This document shows, one piece after another, positions 29,385-31,280 of a stretch of DNA of 31,280 nucleotides. Made by a program: the position numbers and the translations under genes. Numbering within the stretch: position 1 is the stretch's first letter; every line of letters starts with the position of its first letter. The stretch is from Phycisphaerales bacterium UBA2402 (GTDB taxonomy: Bacteria > Planctomycetota > Phycisphaerae > Phycisphaerales > UBA1924), in contig DDSA01000165.1 of NCBI GenBank assembly GCA_002343715.1, positions 71,442 to 102,721 on the forward strand, given 5' to 3'. Below the pieces are notes generated by a model that was given only the letters and a program-made list of their open reading frames with translations, did not search any database and was not told where the DNA came from.

Positions 29385-29927
29385 ATGCCCGACCACCCGA
29401 CGTTCAAGTTCGTCAAAGAGGCCTACCCCGCATCCAAGCTCCAGGCCACCGAGTTCCGCGCCCAGCCCACCCTCATCGTGCCCGCGGCGGACCTGCACCC
29501 GATCATGGCCTTCCTCCGCGATGATCCCCGCTGCTCGTACAACTTTCTCTCGGACGTTGCCGGGATCGACTATCTCAACTACCCGGCGAAAACCCTCGGA
29601 CGATTCGCGGTTGTCTACAACCTCTTGTCCTACGCCCGTGATGATCGATTCTTCGTCAAGGTCTTCCTCGATCCGACCCTCGCCACCGACGGCACCGCTG
29701 ATGACCCCGGCCTCTACGTTGACTCGGTCTGCGACCTCTGGCCCGGTGCCGAATGGCCGGAGCGTGAAGTCTTCGACATGCTCGGCATCCGTTTCCGCAA
29801 TCACCCGGACCTTCGCCGGATCCTTCTCTGGGAAGCCTACCCGGGCCACCCTCTGAGAAAGGACTACCCGGTCCGGGGTCGGGGCGAGCGCGAGGCCTAC
29901 GAGGTCATCGACCGCACCTCCGCGTGA
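29385..29927 (+). CDS. nuoC: NADH-quinone oxidoreductase subunit C
   Basis: The 180-residue protein is the 30-kDa (NuoC/Nqo5) subunit of respiratory complex I, part of the peripheral arm. The family signature is complete: [16 protein letters not shown], then [17 protein letters not shown] and GHPLRKDYP. The N-terminal half ([14 protein letters not shown]) has the typical D-Y motif. ATG 29385 gives normal length. No other nuo gene is nearby: upstream is the divergent pseudopilin and downstream a lipoprotein, so this subunit is encoded alone or away from its usual neighbours. It is not fused to NuoD, which occurs in some lineages. Confidence 0.95.
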   Translation: MPDHPTFKFVKEAYPASKLQATEFRAQPTLIVPAADLHPIMAFLRDDPRCSYNFLSDVAGIDYLNYPAKTLGRFAVVYNLLSYARDDRFFVKVFLDPTLATDGTADDPGLYVDSVCDLWPGAEWPEREVFDMLGIRFRNHPDLRRILLWEAYPGHPLRKDYPVRGRGEREAYEVIDRTSA

Positions 29928-29983
29928 TTCTGTCCAGTGCGGAAAGTGAAACGAATCGCCCGGTGCGGCGTACTCACAGTCGT

Positions 29984-30829
29984 ATGAATCGCCGTCTCCT
30001 CTGGTCCTTGACCGCCCTCGCGCTCAGTCTGGTCGGCTGCTCGCGCGAGCCGGACCGCTCAACCCCGGAGGCGACGATCCGCGCCGCCCGCACGGCGGTC
30101 GAAGCCGGCGATGCCCGCCGCATCGGCGCGTATATCTACGCCGAGAACGAGGACACCAAGCGACTCATGGCGCGCCTCGGGGTCTTCCTCGGCAATGTCC
30201 AGAAACTCGGCTCGGCCATCCAGGAAAAATTCCCCACCCAGGTCGCCGACATGAAGGCCCGCGCCGAGCAGGCCGCGAAAGAAGGGAAAACCACCTCCCT
30301 CCTCGCGCAGATTTCCTCACAGGTGCGCCCGCAGCGAGGCCGCCGCTCCGGCCCCCCGCCCACCGATGCACGCACGCTCTTCGACGATGCACTCAAGAAC
30401 CTTTTCGCCGATCCCTACGGCTGGCTGCGCGAGAGCGAAACCCGTCTCACCACGACCTACCTCACCGACAACTCCGTCGCGCTCCTCTGGGACAACAAAC
30501 CCATCATGCCCCCGATCGGCATGACAATGAAAAAAGGCCCCGATGGTCTTTGGTATTTCCTCCTGCCCACCAACCTCCCCGGCGTCTCGAACTTCATGCC
30601 CAAGACCAAGGAGCAGTTCGAGATCTTCGGCGGCCTGATCGCCGTCTTCGACAACGTCATCAAGGATCTGACCGAGGATGTCAAGACCGGGCGGCTCCGT
30701 TCGCTCGACGATGTCGCCCGCAAAGCCGGGGAAAAGACCTTCATCCCGGCCGCGATGACCATCTTCGCCTACTCCAAACTCACCGAGAATCAGAAGAAGG
30801 AAGCGAAGGCCGTCTCAGGCAAGCCGTAG
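29984..30829 (+). CDS. Lipoprotein of unknown function
   Basis: The 281-residue product has a lipoprotein signal peptide ([19 protein letters not shown]) with lipobox LVGC and acylated Cys19. The mature part starts [24 protein letters not shown], a helical opening of the kind seen in lipoproteins that tally repeated domains, then helices with [12 protein letters not shown], a Pro/Arg-rich linker ([12 protein letters not shown]) and a compact C-terminal domain with [17 protein letters not shown] and GLWYFLLP. I do not recognise a family. ATG 29984 matches the signal start; longer in-frame starts would bury it. No Shine-Dalgarno is seen. It lies 56 bases after nuoC on the same strand and is followed by a possible terminator. 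Confidence 0.82.
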   Translation: MNRRLLWSLTALALSLVGCSREPDRSTPEATIRAARTAVEAGDARRIGAYIYAENEDTKRLMARLGVFLGNVQKLGSAIQEKFPTQVADMKARAEQAAKEGKTTSLLAQISSQVRPQRGRRSGPPPTDARTLFDDALKNLFADPYGWLRESETRLTTTYLTDNSVALLWDNKPIMPPIGMTMKKGPDGLWYFLLPTNLPGVSNFMPKTKEQFEIFGGLIAVFDNVIKDLTEDVKTGRLRSLDDVARKAGEKTFIPAAMTIFAYSKLTENQKKEAKAVSGKP

Positions 30830-30917
30830 CAGCACGGGCACTCGCCGCCGCGTGTGTTGACCGTTGAATCTCCTCACGCGTTCCGCCGAGGTACTGTGTG
30901 AAGCATGCCTTTGGTGG

Positions 30918-30945
30918 CTCCGCTCTCCAGAGCGGAGTCTTCATT
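30918..30945 (+). terminator. Possible terminator after the lipoprotein gene
   Basis: CTCCGCTCT (30918-30926) pairs perfectly with AGAGCGGAG (30929-30937); two flanking pairs extend it. It is followed by a weak T-rich stretch (TCTTCATT). It lies 88 bases after the stop codon at 30829. The rest of the 262-base gap to 31092 shows nothing recognisable. Confidence 0.45.
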
Positions 30946-31091
30946 CAGCCGTCGGAACACCGGTGCCGGAAAAAATCTGATCCATCAAACAGGACCGAAT
31001 ACAAAGTGCCGCGGCCGCGTCTGTGCGCAATCTCGCGGTCATCCCTGATTCGCGCCTTGACCCGGCACCCCGAACGTGTGAACGCTCCCGC

Positions 31092-31280
31092 ATGGTCACC
31101 TTCAACCCACCCCAGCCCAGCGCCGAGCCTGTTCCCGACTACGCCATCACCACGCCCGCCGAGTTCCTCCGCGAACTCGCCCGCGCCGCGTACGACCTCA
31201 CGCGTCTCGAAACCCGCATCCCTCCACACCTGTTCATCGCGTGGGCAAAGGACCCCGCCATCCTCGATGCCATCGAGGCC
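31092..31280 (+). CDS. Start of an unrecognised gene (partial)
   Basis: ATG 31092 opens a frame with no stop through the last base, giving 63 residues that run off the window. The visible part is MVTFNPPQPSAEPVPDYAI, then TTPAEFLRELARAAYDLTRLETR and IPPHLFIAWAKDP, a helical and soluble sequence with no signal peptide or membrane segment. The third codon positions are GC-rich as in real genes here. I do not recognise the family. No Shine-Dalgarno or -10-like hexamer is seen close to the ATG. Confidence 0.6.
   Translation, partial: MVTFNPPQPSAEPVPDYAITTPAEFLRELARAAYDLTRLETRIPPHLFIAWAKDPAILDAIEA

Overview
The window looks like chromosomal DNA from a planctomycete, most likely class Phycisphaerae. 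This is inferred from the combination of high G+C, exported proteins ending in paired EF-hand (dockerin-like) or PEP-CTERM-like tails, a planctomycete-style pseudopilin, DUF1080, DUF2961 (GH172) and Gfo/Idh proteins, and many genes without Shine-Dalgarno sites. No phage, transposon, integrase, CRISPR or rRNA was seen. Genes are densely packed on both strands and no gene-free stretch exceeds 300 bases.

Layout. 1-1660: the 3' end of an unrecognised gene and an ABC ATPase. 1865-4708: a large secreted trypsin-like protease with four beta-sandwich repeats and a dockerin-like tail, closed by a strong terminator. 4784-6190 (minus): a dihydropyrimidinase/hydantoinase. 6289-8478: a degenerate 6-phosphogluconolactonase-like protein, a DUF4286 protein and a tRNA-dihydrouridine synthase. 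8569-11684: a secreted SGNH hydrolase with the same tail as the protease, then a membrane-anchored esterase with a starch-binding-like domain. 11708-12756: two translationally coupled paralogous membrane proteins with zinc ribbons. 12775-14009 (minus): Nudix hydrolase and ribulose-phosphate 3-epimerase. 14091-16067: an exported cyclase-fold protein and a DUF1080 protein. 16078-17328 (minus): an MFS-like transporter. 17461-17534: tRNA-Arg(CCG). 17647-20288: an ABC-2 exporter pair and an isolated ATP synthase epsilon subunit. 20482-22725: a Gfo/Idh oxidoreductase and a GH172-type glycosidase. 22713-24065 (minus): an APC transporter. 24171-25931: a PEP-CTERM-like protein and haem O synthase. 25939-29234 (minus): a pseudopilin, a LolC/E-type permease and a LolD-type ATPase, probably one operon. 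29385-30829: an isolated NuoC and a lipoprotein. 31092 to the end: the start of an unrecognised gene.

How the genes fit together. Most of the window is household and cell-envelope function: respiration parts (nuoC, atpC, ctaB), pentose phosphate (rpe), tRNA modification, and an unusually large exported set (protease, SGNH hydrolase, esterase, cyclase-fold protein, DUF1080, PEP-CTERM-like protein, lipoprotein, pseudopilin). This fits a heterotroph that degrades complex polymers.

The observation I rate highest is regulatory. Several genes with no Shine-Dalgarno have a TANNNT -10-like hexamer ending only 5-7 nt before the start codon, which predicts leaderless mRNAs. Genes with a clear Shine-Dalgarno instead have longer, sometimes hairpin-bearing leaders. 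The most novel gene-level candidate is the coupled pair of membrane zinc-ribbon paralogues at 11708-12756. I did not find a clear-cut new defence or mobile system.
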